Both the position numbers and the translations under genes were made by a program. A DNA stretch of 64,000 bases from JABSOG01 sp041583135. GTDB taxonomy: Bacteria > Pseudomonadota > Gammaproteobacteria > Enterobacterales > Alteromonadaceae. Below the pieces are notes generated by a model. That model saw nothing but the letters and a program-made list of their open reading frames with translations, made no database searches and had not been told where the DNA came from. This document shows, one piece after another, positions 43,110-52,462 of this stretch. The stretch lies in the NCBI GenBank assembly GCA_041583135.1, contig JBFHGJ010000002.1, positions 1 through 64,000 on the forward strand, given 5' to 3'. Within the stretch, counting starts at the first letter, position 1. Each line of letters starts with the position of its first letter.

Positions 43110-45539
43110 ATGAACTTTACTATCGACTTGCGTTACGCTTTTCGCCTATTGCTCAATAAACCCGGATTTAGCGCGCTGACCATCGCGGTAATGGCGTGTG
43201 GTCTGGGATTGTGCATTTACATGTACAGCTTTTTATATGCCATCATGTTCAAGCCCCTGCCCTTTGAAAACGGCGAGCGCATGGTGATGGTAGATAAGCA
43301 GGTAGACGGCGTGTTGCATAACGGCGCTCAGGTTAAGTTTGATTACTATCAAGACGTCAAACGCCAAACGACCAGTTTTGAGTTGTTCAGCGCCATGGCG
43401 CAATACACGCTAACCATCAGTGGCGGTGACAATGCCGCCAATTACCTCGGGGTGTATAGCCACAGCGATATCTTTGAATTCACTCAGGTCAAGCCCATCA
43501 TGGGACGCGCCTTTAATCAAGCCGATGATACGCCGGGTGCGTCTGCCGTGGCTTTGATTGGCTATGACCTTTGGCAAGGTTACTTTGCCGGGCGAGAAGA
43601 TATCCTCGGTCATCAATTTTATGTCGAAGGCGAAAAGACCGAAGTGATCGGCGTCATGCCCAAAGACTTTCTCTTTCCCCGGGCCAACCAATTATGGCTG
43701 CCGATAAAGCTACAGCCGCAAAAATATCAACGCGGCAGCGGTCCCAGTCTGCAAGTCTATGGCCTGCTCAAACAAGGTGTCGATATCGACCAAGCCAATC
43801 AAGAAATGGCGCAGATCATTGACCAAACCAATCGCGAATACCCTGAGTACAACACTGGCGAACAACTCGTTGCCATCACGTTCATGCACAGCGCCATGGG
43901 CAATGGGATCATGCCAATAGTGATAATGAAACTGGTTGCAGTAACGCTGGTTTTGCTGCTGGCCTGCGTTAATGTCGCCAACCTTCTGTATGCCCGTTCC
44001 ACTGAGCGGGCTAAAGAAACCGCGATCCGAGTCGCCTTAGGCGCGCCGCAATCGCGATTGATTTTACAAATGATGTGGGAAAGCTTGATCATCTGTACCA
44101 TCGGCGGCACCTTTGCGCTGTTGATGGCTGCCTATGGCCTTGAAGTAACCAGCCGTATCCTACCGAGCTTTTTAAGCGGCAGAGCACCTTTTTGGTGGCA
44201 CATTCAAATTGACGGCAGCCAAGTTCTATTCACCGTTGTATTAACCTTGGTCACGGCATTTATCACCGGCATATTACCGGCACTTAAAATCATCAACGGT
44301 GACTTTAACGCCATTTTGCGCGATGGCACCCGTGGCGCCATTAGCCGTAAAGCCAAAAAGGCCGCTCAACTACTGGTCATTTTTGAGGTGACCTTGTCGG
44401 TCGGATTATTGACCGCCGCAGTCGTCATGACCAAGGCTGCCCAAAGCGCCGTTGAAACCGACTATGGCGCCAAAACCAGTCAAATGCTAACCGCAGAGGT
44501 GAGCTTACCGCAAAGCAGCTATGATCAGCCTGAGCAGCGCCTTAGTTACTACAACAAACTGCTCGCTGAGTTGAACAATATTGCCGGCGTTCAGGGCGTT
44601 GGTTTGACCACTGCACTGCCTGCACAAAACGGCCGCTATCGCGCCGTCATGCCCGAAGGGTTTGAACTGACCAACGACAACAGAGCGCCGATGGCCGTAG
44701 CCGTCGATGTGATGCCCGGCACGATGGAAATGATGCACTATAAACGGCTTAAAGGCCGCTTTTTCACAGCATCGGACAACAGTCAGTCGGAGGCTGTGGT
44801 CATCGTTACCCAGTCCTTTGCCGATAAGGCATGGCCATCGCAGCAAAATATATTGGGTAAAAGGCTCAAATGGGCAGGCAACAATGACGACAAATGGTAT
44901 CGTGTTGTCGGTGTTATCGATAATGTGATCCACGGGCAACCCTTTGCTGACTTTAAATATCGCCCCTCGGTCTATCGATCGTTTTTGCAGACAGCGCCCT
45001 ACTACGGTCGTGTAGCCCTTGCGACAGACGGCGACCCCAATCAGCTCAGGCAAGCCTTGGTTAGCGCTTTCGACCATGTCGATGGACTGGTCCCCGCCTA
45101 TCGCATCAAAACCATTGAGCAGGTACTTGAACGCAATACCGCAGCCATCGGATTTGTGATCAAGCTGTTTATGCTGTTTGGTATTATCGCCACCGTGCTT
45201 GCCGCCAGCGGCATTTATGCGCTGATGAGTCAAACCATAGGACAAAGAACACAAGAGCTGGGCGTCCGCCGCGCGTTGGGGGCAACTGACGATAACGTCA
45301 TTCATATGCTACTCAAACAGGGTCTTGTACAGTTGTTGATTGGCACCCTAGTGGGTTTACCGCTAGCCTATTTATTTGGTACCAGCATCATGGCGCTGAT
45401 CGGCGTTGATGACTGGCAAATTTATGCAGTGTTTGCCTATGTACCGCTGTTTATCGCCGCCGTGGTCATACTGGCGACTTATCTGCCGGCGCGAAAAGCC
45501 GTTGCAGTTGAACCTAATGTTGCGCTTCGTTATGAATAG
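43110..45539 (+). CDS. ABC transporter permease, MacB/FtsX-type, long form
   Basis: An 809-residue permease with two tandem MacB_PCD + FtsX modules: first membrane helix at about 18-40 (FSALTIAVMACGLGLCIYMY), a large periplasmic domain, three helices at about 265-420, a second periplasmic domain (about 450-660) and three C-terminal helices. The coupling-helix signature TERAKETAIRVALGAPQSR is repeated as QRTQELGVRRALGATDDN near the end. This duplicated, long MacB type is common in Acidobacteria and some gammaproteobacteria. The ATG at 43110, preceded by AAGGAG, is chosen over an earlier frame opening inside the ATPase gene. Confidence 0.92.
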   Translation: MNFTIDLRYAFRLLLNKPGFSALTIAVMACGLGLCIYMYSFLYAIMFKPLPFENGERMVMVDKQVDGVLHNGAQVKFDYYQDVKRQTTSFELFSAMAQYTLTISGGDNAANYLGVYSHSDIFEFTQVKPIMGRAFNQADDTPGASAVALIGYDLWQGYFAGREDILGHQFYVEGEKTEVIGVMPKDFLFPRANQLWLPIKLQPQKYQRGSGPSLQVYGLLKQGVDIDQANQEMAQIIDQTNREYPEYNTGEQLVAITFMHSAMGNGIMPIVIMKLVAVTLVLLLACVNVANLLYARSTERAKETAIRVALGAPQSRLILQMMWESLIICTIGGTFALLMAAYGLEVTSRILPSFLSGRAPFWWHIQIDGSQVLFTVVLTLVTAFITGILPALKIINGDFNAILRDGTRGAISRKAKKAAQLLVIFEVTLSVGLLTAAVVMTKAAQSAVETDYGAKTSQMLTAEVSLPQSSYDQPEQRLSYYNKLLAELNNIAGVQGVGLTTALPAQNGRYRAVMPEGFELTNDNRAPMAVAVDVMPGTMEMMHYKRLKGRFFTASDNSQSEAVVIVTQSFADKAWPSQQNILGKRLKWAGNNDDKWYRVVGVIDNVIHGQPFADFKYRPSVYRSFLQTAPYYGRVALATDGDPNQLRQALVSAFDHVDGLVPAYRIKTIEQVLERNTAAIGFVIKLFMLFGIIATVLAASGIYALMSQTIGQRTQELGVRRALGATDDNVIHMLLKQGLVQLLIGTLVGLPLAYLFGTSIMALIGVDDWQIYAVFAYVPLFIAAVVILATYLPARKAVAVEPNVALRYE

Positions 45540-45554
45540 ACTTTACAATCAAGC

Positions 45555-46955
45555 ATGATGACTAAAATACACACGCCAAAAATACTGGTAGTAGATGACG
45601 ACCCAGGCGTCGTTGTCTCACTGCGACTGCTGCTGAGCACCGAAGGCTATAGCGCTATCACCGCAGGCAATCCGCAAGAGGCTCTCTATTTTGTCAAAAA
45701 CGATGAGGTAGATTTGGTATTGATGGACCTCAACTACAATCTCGATACCACCTCAGGCGCCGAGGGCCTAAGCCTAATAGACGGTATTAAAAAGCTCGAC
45801 GATACCCTGCCGGTGGTGGTGATGACCGGCTGGGCCACCATCGACATCGCAGTACAGGCGATGCAGCGCGGCGCTGGTGATTTTATTCAAAAGCCATGGG
45901 AAAACGATCGGGTCTTGAGCATCGTTTCTAATCAGCTCAAACTGGCACACAGTGAACACCAGTCGCAAAAGCTCAGTGAGGAAAACCAACTGCTCAAACA
46001 GGCCCTGAGCGAACAGGATGCAAGCCAGTTCATTGCCCGTTCTGAGTCGATGCAAGCATTGATGGCCACCATTGAACAACTGGTCAACACCGACATCAAT
46101 ATATTGATCACCGGTGAAAACGGCACTGGCAAGAGTATGCTGGCCAAATATATCCATCAACAATCGAACACCCATAATCAATCGTTTGTGTCGGTCAATA
46201 TGGGGGCCATCAGCGAGAGCTTGTTTGAAAGCGAAATGTTCGGCCATGTCAAAGGGGCCTTTACCGATGCCAAAACCCATCGCATCGGCCGATTTGAACT
46301 GGCAGACAACGGCACCTTGTTTTTAGATGAGATAGGCAACATCCCCTTATCGCAACAGGCCAAATTGTTACGGGTGATTGAAGAACAACAATTTGAAAAG
46401 GTCGGCAGCAGCAAAACCCAAAGGGTGAGCGTCAGAGTGATCAGCGCAACCAACGCCGATATCGAGAAAATGGTGCAAGCAGGACAGTTTAGAATGGACT
46501 TACTCTATCGTCTCAACACCATGGTCTTAGACATTCCGCCATTAAGAGCGCGACAACAGGACATCGCGCCTATCGCCAGCGCTTTGGTGATGAAATTTGC
46601 CGGTAAGTATCAAAAAGCCGCGCCGACACTCGCCCACGACGCCATAACGGCCCTTTGCCAATATGCGTGGCCCGGTAATATTCGAGAGCTTAGCCACATC
46701 CTTGAGCGCGCCGTACTCTTGGCGCAAAACGATGAGATATCGGCAAAGCAATTGATGCTCCCGCAAAGCACATCGTTGGACGATGCGCCTGTTGCGGCAA
46801 TTGCGCAAAACCGACAAGCCACCTTGGATGAAATTGAAAAGCAGGTCATCGCGCAAAGACTTGACCATTTCAAGGGCAACGCGATTGATGCCGCCCGCTC
46901 ACTTGGCCTCAGCAGAAGCGCGTTCTATCGGCGCTTGGAGAAATTCAACATTTAA
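45555..46955 (+). CDS. NtrC-family sigma-54 response regulator
   Basis: 466 residues in the classical order: receiver domain (LVVDDDPG, phosphoacceptor D58 in VLMDLNYN, MTGWATIDI, KPW), AAA+ domain with Walker A G187-S194 (GENGTGKS) and Walker B LFLDEIG, and a Fis-type helix-turn-helix at the C-terminus (ARSLGLSRSAFYRRLEKF). The sigma-54 contact loop is G234-A-F-T-D-A239 in place of the canonical GAFTGA; GAFTDA is known in some family members. It probably activates the efflux operon from the tandem palindromes upstream. Its partner kinase follows with a one-base overlap. Confidence 0.95.
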   Translation: MMTKIHTPKILVVDDDPGVVVSLRLLLSTEGYSAITAGNPQEALYFVKNDEVDLVLMDLNYNLDTTSGAEGLSLIDGIKKLDDTLPVVVMTGWATIDIAVQAMQRGAGDFIQKPWENDRVLSIVSNQLKLAHSEHQSQKLSEENQLLKQALSEQDASQFIARSESMQALMATIEQLVNTDINILITGENGTGKSMLAKYIHQQSNTHNQSFVSVNMGAISESLFESEMFGHVKGAFTDAKTHRIGRFELADNGTLFLDEIGNIPLSQQAKLLRVIEEQQFEKVGSSKTQRVSVRVISATNADIEKMVQAGQFRMDLLYRLNTMVLDIPPLRARQQDIAPIASALVMKFAGKYQKAAPTLAHDAITALCQYAWPGNIRELSHILERAVLLAQNDEISAKQLMLPQSTSLDDAPVAAIAQNRQATLDEIEKQVIAQRLDHFKGNAIDAARSLGLSRSAFYRRLEKFNI

Positions 46956-48214
46956 TGGCACCACAAAACATCTCCTTTAGCGCAAAGCTGCTTGCGGTAA
47001 CCTTGCTGGCAACCTTACCCAGTTACCTCGGGCTGATTTATCTGATGGTCACAACTGGGGTATCTGTCTATCTAACTGCCATGGTTGGTCTTGTTCTACT
47101 GATGCTGATCGCCTACAGTTGCAGTTTCGTAGTACGTAAAACCGACTTCCTTTTTCGTACACTGTCAAACCTGTTAGAGGCCATGACCAATGGCGATTAC
47201 AGCCTTAGGGGACGAAAAACCTTTTCACACAGTGCCCTAGGTAATCTGGTCTCGCAGATCAACCTGCTCAGTGAAACCTTGGCACGGCAAAAAGCCGAAG
47301 TTAAAGCCCAGCAATTGCTGCTGGGCAAGGTGATCAATCACATCGACGTCGCCATTTTGGCATTCAACCATCGACAACAGCTCACCTTAGCCAATCCGGC
47401 AGCACAAGCATTGCTTGGTGAAGACACCCCCTTTGATATCGACGCGCTGCGTCGCAGCGGTAAATATCGTATTCACAACGATAGTTTCATCGAAGACGGC
47501 CAAACCCATCAACTGTGGTTTATTACCGACGTCAGTCAGCTACTGAGGGCGCAAGAGCGCAAAGCTTGGCAAAATCTCATTCGGGTGTTAAGCCATGAGA
47601 TCAACAACTCCCTCACCCCTATCGCTTCATTGAGCCAAACCCTCAGTAAATTAATGAAAAATACACATGACAGCAACAGCTTGAGGCAAGACATCAGCGA
47701 TGGATTGTCGTTAATCAATCAAAGAGCCAATGGGCTTAAGACCTTTATTGACGGTTACCGTGCGCTCAGTCGCCTGCCCACACCGCAATTGCAGCGAGTG
47801 TCATTAAAGCCGCTGCTGCAAAAGGTTATCCTGTTGTTTGACAAGCGCGAGATCGTATTAGATTGCCCACCCAATATAGAGGTTGACATCGACCCGATAC
47901 AGATAGAGCAGTTGTTGATCAACCTGTTAAAAAATGCCGATGAAGCCATGGCAAAAATGCCAGGAAAAATTCTGATCCATTGTCGCCAAGACAAACAACA
48001 TTGCCACATCAGCATCAAAGATAGCGGCCCGGGCATTACCAATCCGAGTAATCTGTTTATTCCGTTTTATACCACCAAAGCCGGTGGTTCAGGAACAGGG
48101 CTGGTCTTATGCCGACAGATAGTCGAAGCGCATCAAGGCGAAATGCAGATCCAAAATCGCCTTGACGCTCAAGGGGGTGAAGTAAAAGGGTGTGAGGTAA
48201 AGTTAACGCTTTAA
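46955..48214 (+). CDS. Sensor histidine kinase of the efflux operon
   Basis: A 419-residue membrane kinase: two membrane helices close together (about 12-34 and 38-60), a HAMP/PAS-like linker with LGKVINHIDVAILAFNHRQQ, HisKA with H214 in VLSHEINNSLTPIASLS, then the ATPase domain with LLKNADEAMAKMPGK, DSGPGI and GSGTGLVLCRQIVEAHQGEM. The almost absent periplasmic loop suggests it senses within the membrane, as do kinases that respond to membrane-active antimicrobial stress. Starts with an ATG that overlaps the regulator's TAA. Confidence 0.94.
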   Translation: MAPQNISFSAKLLAVTLLATLPSYLGLIYLMVTTGVSVYLTAMVGLVLLMLIAYSCSFVVRKTDFLFRTLSNLLEAMTNGDYSLRGRKTFSHSALGNLVSQINLLSETLARQKAEVKAQQLLLGKVINHIDVAILAFNHRQQLTLANPAAQALLGEDTPFDIDALRRSGKYRIHNDSFIEDGQTHQLWFITDVSQLLRAQERKAWQNLIRVLSHEINNSLTPIASLSQTLSKLMKNTHDSNSLRQDISDGLSLINQRANGLKTFIDGYRALSRLPTPQLQRVSLKPLLQKVILLFDKREIVLDCPPNIEVDIDPIQIEQLLINLLKNADEAMAKMPGKILIHCRQDKQHCHISIKDSGPGITNPSNLFIPFYTTKAGGSGTGLVLCRQIVEAHQGEMQIQNRLDAQGGEVKGCEVKLTL

Positions 48215-48217
48215 AGG

Positions 48218-48589
48218 TTAAGCAGGCGATTCAGATTCATGGTCGGCGAATGCTTTGGCGACATCAATCGGGTCGAACTCATTTTCGTCACTCTCAGTGC
48301 CTTGCCAATCAAGACCCACGGTAACACCATCGTAGTTAAGGTCCTGCACCCAAAACTCCAAAAACTCATCCACACTGATGGCCTCGGCCTGATAGTCTGC
48401 CCACTCGTCAATACAATACGCCTCGGCCAGCGCTTTAGAGGTCCATAGTGGCATCACTTCTGTTTCGTCATAGACCACAGAGTCGCACACTACCCAATCT
48501 TCGGTCTTGGGGCACAATAGCGCCCAAATCGTCTGAGTTTCCTTGATATTGTTGATAAAGGTTTGCAATTGCAATGAAGTATCAGACAT
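48218..48589 (-). CDS. DUF2750 domain protein
   Basis: A 123-residue acidic cytoplasmic protein. Family-like blocks are ETQTIWALLCPKTEDWVVCD, EVMPLWTSKALAEAYCIDEW and DEFLEFWVQDLNYDGVTVGL, i.e. the DUF2750 pattern of a small alpha/beta protein. Role unknown. It converges with the kinase gene, three bases between stops. Confidence 0.8.
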   Translation of the reverse strand: MSDTSLQLQTFINNIKETQTIWALLCPKTEDWVVCDSVVYDETEVMPLWTSKALAEAYCIDEWADYQAEAISVDEFLEFWVQDLNYDGVTVGLDWQGTESDENEFDPIDVAKAFADHESESPA

Positions 48590-48783
48590 AAGCCTTAGAT
48601 CACCTGTTTGATTAACGTTAGTGGCGACAGTATAAAGTGATTTTGTGACAGCCGCACTAAAAACTTTGCCCCGACAAGTGCTTATACCGGTGTAAAGGGC
48701 TGCGAATGACTTGTCCTAAGGCGAGATTGTGCTTAAAATTCTGCCCCATCGAGAACCGACTCTATCAAAGCAAAAGGAAAACC

Positions 48784-49485
48784 ATGAACAAAAGCTTTGT
48801 AACCAATTTACTCGCTGCGGTGTTATTTGCCGCAGGCTACCTGCTCGGTCAGCCTATCGTGCTGTCTATTGGCCTATTTGCCCTATCGGGCGCCCTAACC
48901 AACTGGCTCGCCGTGCACATGCTGTTTGAAAAAGTTCCCGGGTTGTATGGCTCCGGCGTCATACCGGCAAGATTTGACGAGTTTAAAGCAGGCATTCATC
49001 GCTTGATGATGAACGAATTCTTCAGCGATGAAAACATTGATCGTTTCGTCAAAAGTTCAGCCGACGCCGCTGCCCATATGGATTTAACCCCGGTTATTGA
49101 AAAGGTCGATTTAAGTCCTTCATTCGACTCCTTGGTAGAAGTCATTAAAAGTTCGTCTTTTGGTGGTATGCTCGGTCTGGTGGGCGGCGAAGCGGTGTTG
49201 GCCCCACTTAAGGAACCTTTTATCGAAAAAATGAAGCAAACCATGGTCAATATGGTGCAAAGCGAAAGCTTTATGGAGTCATTGCAACTGGACGATAAAG
49301 GTCATGCCAATGACGCTATCAAACAGAACATTGAACACATCGTCAACCAGCGCCTAAACGAACTGACCCCGCAACTGGTCAAACAGATAGTGCAAGATAT
49401 GATCAAAAAACATCTTGGATGGCTAGTGGTTTGGGGTGGTGTATTTGGCGGCCTAATTGGCCTCGTTGCCGCCTTTATCGGCTAA
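48784..49485 (+). CDS. DUF445 membrane protein
   Basis: A 233-residue protein with an N-terminal pair of hydrophobic segments around LSGALTNWLAVHMLFEKVPG, the DUF445 signature, a helical body with VPGLYGSGVIPARFDEFKAG, and a C-terminal membrane helix (HLGWLVVWGGVFGGLIGLVA). Family members are inner-membrane proteins of unknown function. AAAGGA lies 6 bases before the ATG at 48784; a longer frame starting earlier is not supported by a signal. Confidence 0.82.
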   Translation: MNKSFVTNLLAAVLFAAGYLLGQPIVLSIGLFALSGALTNWLAVHMLFEKVPGLYGSGVIPARFDEFKAGIHRLMMNEFFSDENIDRFVKSSADAAAHMDLTPVIEKVDLSPSFDSLVEVIKSSSFGGMLGLVGGEAVLAPLKEPFIEKMKQTMVNMVQSESFMESLQLDDKGHANDAIKQNIEHIVNQRLNELTPQLVKQIVQDMIKKHLGWLVVWGGVFGGLIGLVAAFIG

Positions 49486-49619
49486 ATAGCGGTTCCAAAT
49501 GCTAGATCAATTTACCTCCATTTGTCACCGAAGCGATTTAACCTGTAAGCTGCGGAATAGCCTTTACGGATACCCAAATTAGACACCCACCCCTAGGTTA
49601 TTTAGTATACAAACAGCCT

Positions 49620-49641
49620 GCCCGTGAAGTATTTCACGGGC
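49620..49641. terminator. Perfect 9-bp hairpin between convergent genes
   Basis: GCCCGTGAA and TTCACGGGC with a GTAT loop, between the DUF445 gene and the convergent membrane-protein gene. No U-run. Confidence 0.5.
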
Positions 49642-49685
49642 ATATGTATCGACGAATATAAATATCTCTACAGCCTACAGCGCCG

Positions 49686-50195
49686 TTAAAATGGCAAAAT
49701 CAAGGTACTGCCGACACCGCCATGTTGCGCCTCAGAATGCTTTTGCACCATCATTTCTTCCACTCGATGCAATTCGCTGGCTTTAACATCTATCATCACC
49801 AAATAGCGCCCCTGCTCAAGGGCATCGTGAAACTTGCGCACCTTATAATTCTCTTGTTGAATGCCGATAAAGCCGCCAAACCACGAACCGGCAAACATAA
49901 AGAATAAAATCAGCCCTAAGGTCGCGCCGATAGACAATTCCATCGACGGCGAAAAGTTGCTCACAACCACCAGCACCGCACCAATAAGGCCACCAATCAA
50001 ACCGCCGCGCTCCGCTTGACGCACCACATTGTTATCTTGATATACGGTAGAAGAATGAATATGGCGTTTGTATAAACCCGCCTCGTTGCGGCTCATCACG
50101 TGGAAGTTCCAGTCGCTGACGCCGATGTTGTGCACGTCTGTTGAAATAGCCTCTGCGCTATCGAGACTGTCGGTGAGAAAATAAAGTCTTTTCAT
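49686..50195 (-). CDS. DUF1269-like membrane protein
   Basis: A 169-residue protein: a cytoplasmic first third, two hydrophobic helices at about 65-82 and 87-112 with small residues (GGLIGGLIGAVLVVV), and a last third ending KHSEAQHGGVGSTLILPF. The middle resembles the general-stress DUF1269 membrane proteins, and the N-terminal RLYFLTDSLDSAEAISTDVH looks regulatory. Function unknown. A ribosome-binding site (AGGGGG) lies 6 bases before the ATG. Identification by resemblance only. Confidence 0.6.
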   Translation of the reverse strand: MKRLYFLTDSLDSAEAISTDVHNIGVSDWNFHVMSRNEAGLYKRHIHSSTVYQDNNVVRQAERGGLIGGLIGAVLVVVSNFSPSMELSIGATLGLILFFMFAGSWFGGFIGIQQENYKVRKFHDALEQGRYLVMIDVKASELHRVEEMMVQKHSEAQHGGVGSTLILPF

Positions 50196-50353
50196 TCGAT
50201 CCCCCTGCTTAAAATATCAAAACCAAAGTGTTGATGATTTTTTAAGCATAGTTCAGATGTGAAAAAACGCTTGTTTTTTGTGCTAAATTAGGGGGAGGTG
50301 TAACAAGAGGCTGTAAACAACGGCCCTCCTTGGCCCAGAGTGTCCTTTAGCCA

Positions 50354-52399
50354 TTATTTGGCAGTGTGCTGGCGCATCCAGTCAAACACTTCGTCATACC
50401 ACTTGATCAGGTTGTCTTTTTTCAAGATCCAGTGATTTTCATCAGGGAAGATCATCAACTTAGATGGAATGTTCTTACGCTGCAATGTAGTAAAGGCACC
50501 AAGGCTTTGTGCATAAGGCACACGGTAGTCTTTCATGCCGTGAATGACCAACATCGGCGTTTTCCAGTTGTCGATAAAATCAACCGGGTTATATTTGTCA
50601 TAGTCGCCTTGTCCTGTCCAAGCCGGTCCACCCATTTCGTGCTCGGCAAACCACAGCTCCTCGGTAGACCCCCAAAAACTTTTCATATCGAACAAACCGG
50701 CATGATTGACCAAGCATTTAAAGCCATCTGGCCAGTTACCTTCGATCCAGTTCATCATATAGCCGCCATAAGAGCCACCTAACGCACAAGCATTGTTACC
50801 ATCAAGCCAAGGCTGGGTTTGGGTGATATGGGCAACCCCTTTTTTCAAGTCTTCCAACGGCTTACCACCCCAATCTCGCGAAATAGAGTCGGTAAACGCC
50901 TGACCATAACCGGTTGAGCCATGAAAATCGATGGCCACCACACCAAAGCCTGCGGCCGCCCACAGTTGGAAGTTCCAACGGCTATGGAAGGTATTACCAA
51001 AAGAGCCCTGGGGACCGCCGTGAACCAACAGCGCCATCGGATATTGTTTGCCCGGCTCGAAGCCGACCGGCTTTATCCAATAACCATGTACGGTTTCGTT
51101 ATTCCAGCCTTTGAAGCTGAACTGCTCATATTCGCCAAATTTAACATTGGCCAACTTCTGTTTGTTGACATCAGTCAATTGAGCGAAGCCATAACCGTCG
51201 CGATTGACCTTGTACACATCTTTTGGTTTATCGATACTATGACGGGTAAAGTAAACGGTATCGCCCACCAACTGCACGTCACCGGCAGAGCCTTCGCCGT
51301 AAATTTTACGGGTATCGCCGAAATTGGTGTTGATCTCAAAAATGCTGCGCTGACCAACATCTTGTGCCAAGGCGATAATGGTGCGATTGTCTGGTGCAAA
51401 CGCATAACTCATCACAGACCTATCCCATAAAGGCGCCACTTCTTTTAGAGTGCCGGTTTTGAGATCTTTGAGCATCAAAGCAAAGCGGTCGGCCTCAGAG
51501 CCGGGCTTTTTCATCGCCAAATAAGCCATCAAGCGGCCATCGGCTGAAAACGCCGGTTGTGAATCCCACGCTTTGTTGTCTTCGGTCAGGTTTTCAAGCT
51601 CGCCACCTCGAACAGACACTTTGAACAGATCAAAGTTGGTGGTCCAAGCATGGTCACGACCCGGCGCTTTGGCTGAAAACACCAGATATTCGCTGTCGGC
51701 CGTAAAGGCTACTTCTTCCATCCCAGAAAATGGCTTAGGCGGCACATCGGTATCCCAGCTGCTGATCAGATCTTTGGGCGCTTTTTTAACTTCGCCGCTC
51801 TGGGCAATATCGGCAACAAACAAATGACGTTTAAACTCGGTTTCCCAGCTTGACCAGTGACGCACCATCAGCTTGTCGTAGATCTTGGCGGTGTCTTTTA
51901 CCTTGTCCTTTTTCTCCATCGCCTTTTTGCTGCACGCTAAGCTGTCGCAGCCCGGCAAGACCGATATGGCCAGCGCCAGTTTTTTGTTGTCCGGCGAGAG
52001 TTTAAAATCTTCGATATCCAGCGCCAAGTCAGTGACCTGCATCGCCTCACCGCCATTTAAGCTCATGCGCCAAACTTGTGAAGAACCCGAACGGTCGGTC
52101 AAAAAGTAAATCATATCGCCGGCCTGATTAAACTGCACCGCATACTCGCCACCGGCACCACTGGTCAATTGCACCGCTTTGGCGTTTTTGTCAGTCAGTG
52201 ACAAACTATAAAGGTGATTGGCTTTATCCGGATCACTCACCCCGTAAATCAACCTATCGCCTTTAGGCGAGACTTTAACATCATGTATCTTGTTTAAGCT
52301 TCTGAGTTTAGTTGCCGTAAAGTCTTCGGCATGGGCAACACCGCCGCAAAGGGTCAGTGCACCTATTAGGACTGTGCTTTTAAGCATCTTAGTTATCAT
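50354..52399 (-). CDS. Exported S9-family prolyl oligopeptidase (dipeptidyl/acylaminoacyl type)
   Basis: A 681-residue serine peptidase with a signal peptide ending near VAHA. The first 390 residues form a beta-propeller (DKANHLYSLSLTDK, GDMIYFLTDRSGSSQVWRMS, repeated), and the C-terminal alpha/beta-hydrolase domain holds catalytic S543 in GGSYGGYMMNW, Asp in HGMKDYRVP and His in FPDENHWILK. The propeller restricts substrates to short peptides. AAAGGT precedes the ATG. It probably degrades peptides in the periplasm for nutrition. It follows fumarase, but a terminator separates the two. Confidence 0.93.
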   Translation of the reverse strand: MITKMLKSTVLIGALTLCGGVAHAEDFTATKLRSLNKIHDVKVSPKGDRLIYGVSDPDKANHLYSLSLTDKNAKAVQLTSGAGGEYAVQFNQAGDMIYFLTDRSGSSQVWRMSLNGGEAMQVTDLALDIEDFKLSPDNKKLALAISVLPGCDSLACSKKAMEKKDKVKDTAKIYDKLMVRHWSSWETEFKRHLFVADIAQSGEVKKAPKDLISSWDTDVPPKPFSGMEEVAFTADSEYLVFSAKAPGRDHAWTTNFDLFKVSVRGGELENLTEDNKAWDSQPAFSADGRLMAYLAMKKPGSEADRFALMLKDLKTGTLKEVAPLWDRSVMSYAFAPDNRTIIALAQDVGQRSIFEINTNFGDTRKIYGEGSAGDVQLVGDTVYFTRHSIDKPKDVYKVNRDGYGFAQLTDVNKQKLANVKFGEYEQFSFKGWNNETVHGYWIKPVGFEPGKQYPMALLVHGGPQGSFGNTFHSRWNFQLWAAAGFGVVAIDFHGSTGYGQAFTDSISRDWGGKPLEDLKKGVAHITQTQPWLDGNNACALGGSYGGYMMNWIEGNWPDGFKCLVNHAGLFDMKSFWGSTEELWFAEHEMGGPAWTGQGDYDKYNPVDFIDNWKTPMLVIHGMKDYRVPYAQSLGAFTTLQRKNIPSKLMIFPDENHWILKKDNLIKWYDEVFDWMRQHTAK

Positions 52400-52420
52400 G
52401 GTTTTTACCTTTTATGACAA

Positions 52421-52445
52421 GAAAAACGCCGGGCGGGCCGGCGTT
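52421..52445 (-). terminator. Rho-independent terminator of the fumarase gene
   Basis: On the minus strand, a 7-bp stem AACGCCG/CGGCGTT with a GC-rich loop followed by TTTTTC, 17 bases past the fumarase stop codon. Confidence 0.75.
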
Positions 52446-52462
52446 CTTTTCAAATAGCGCAA

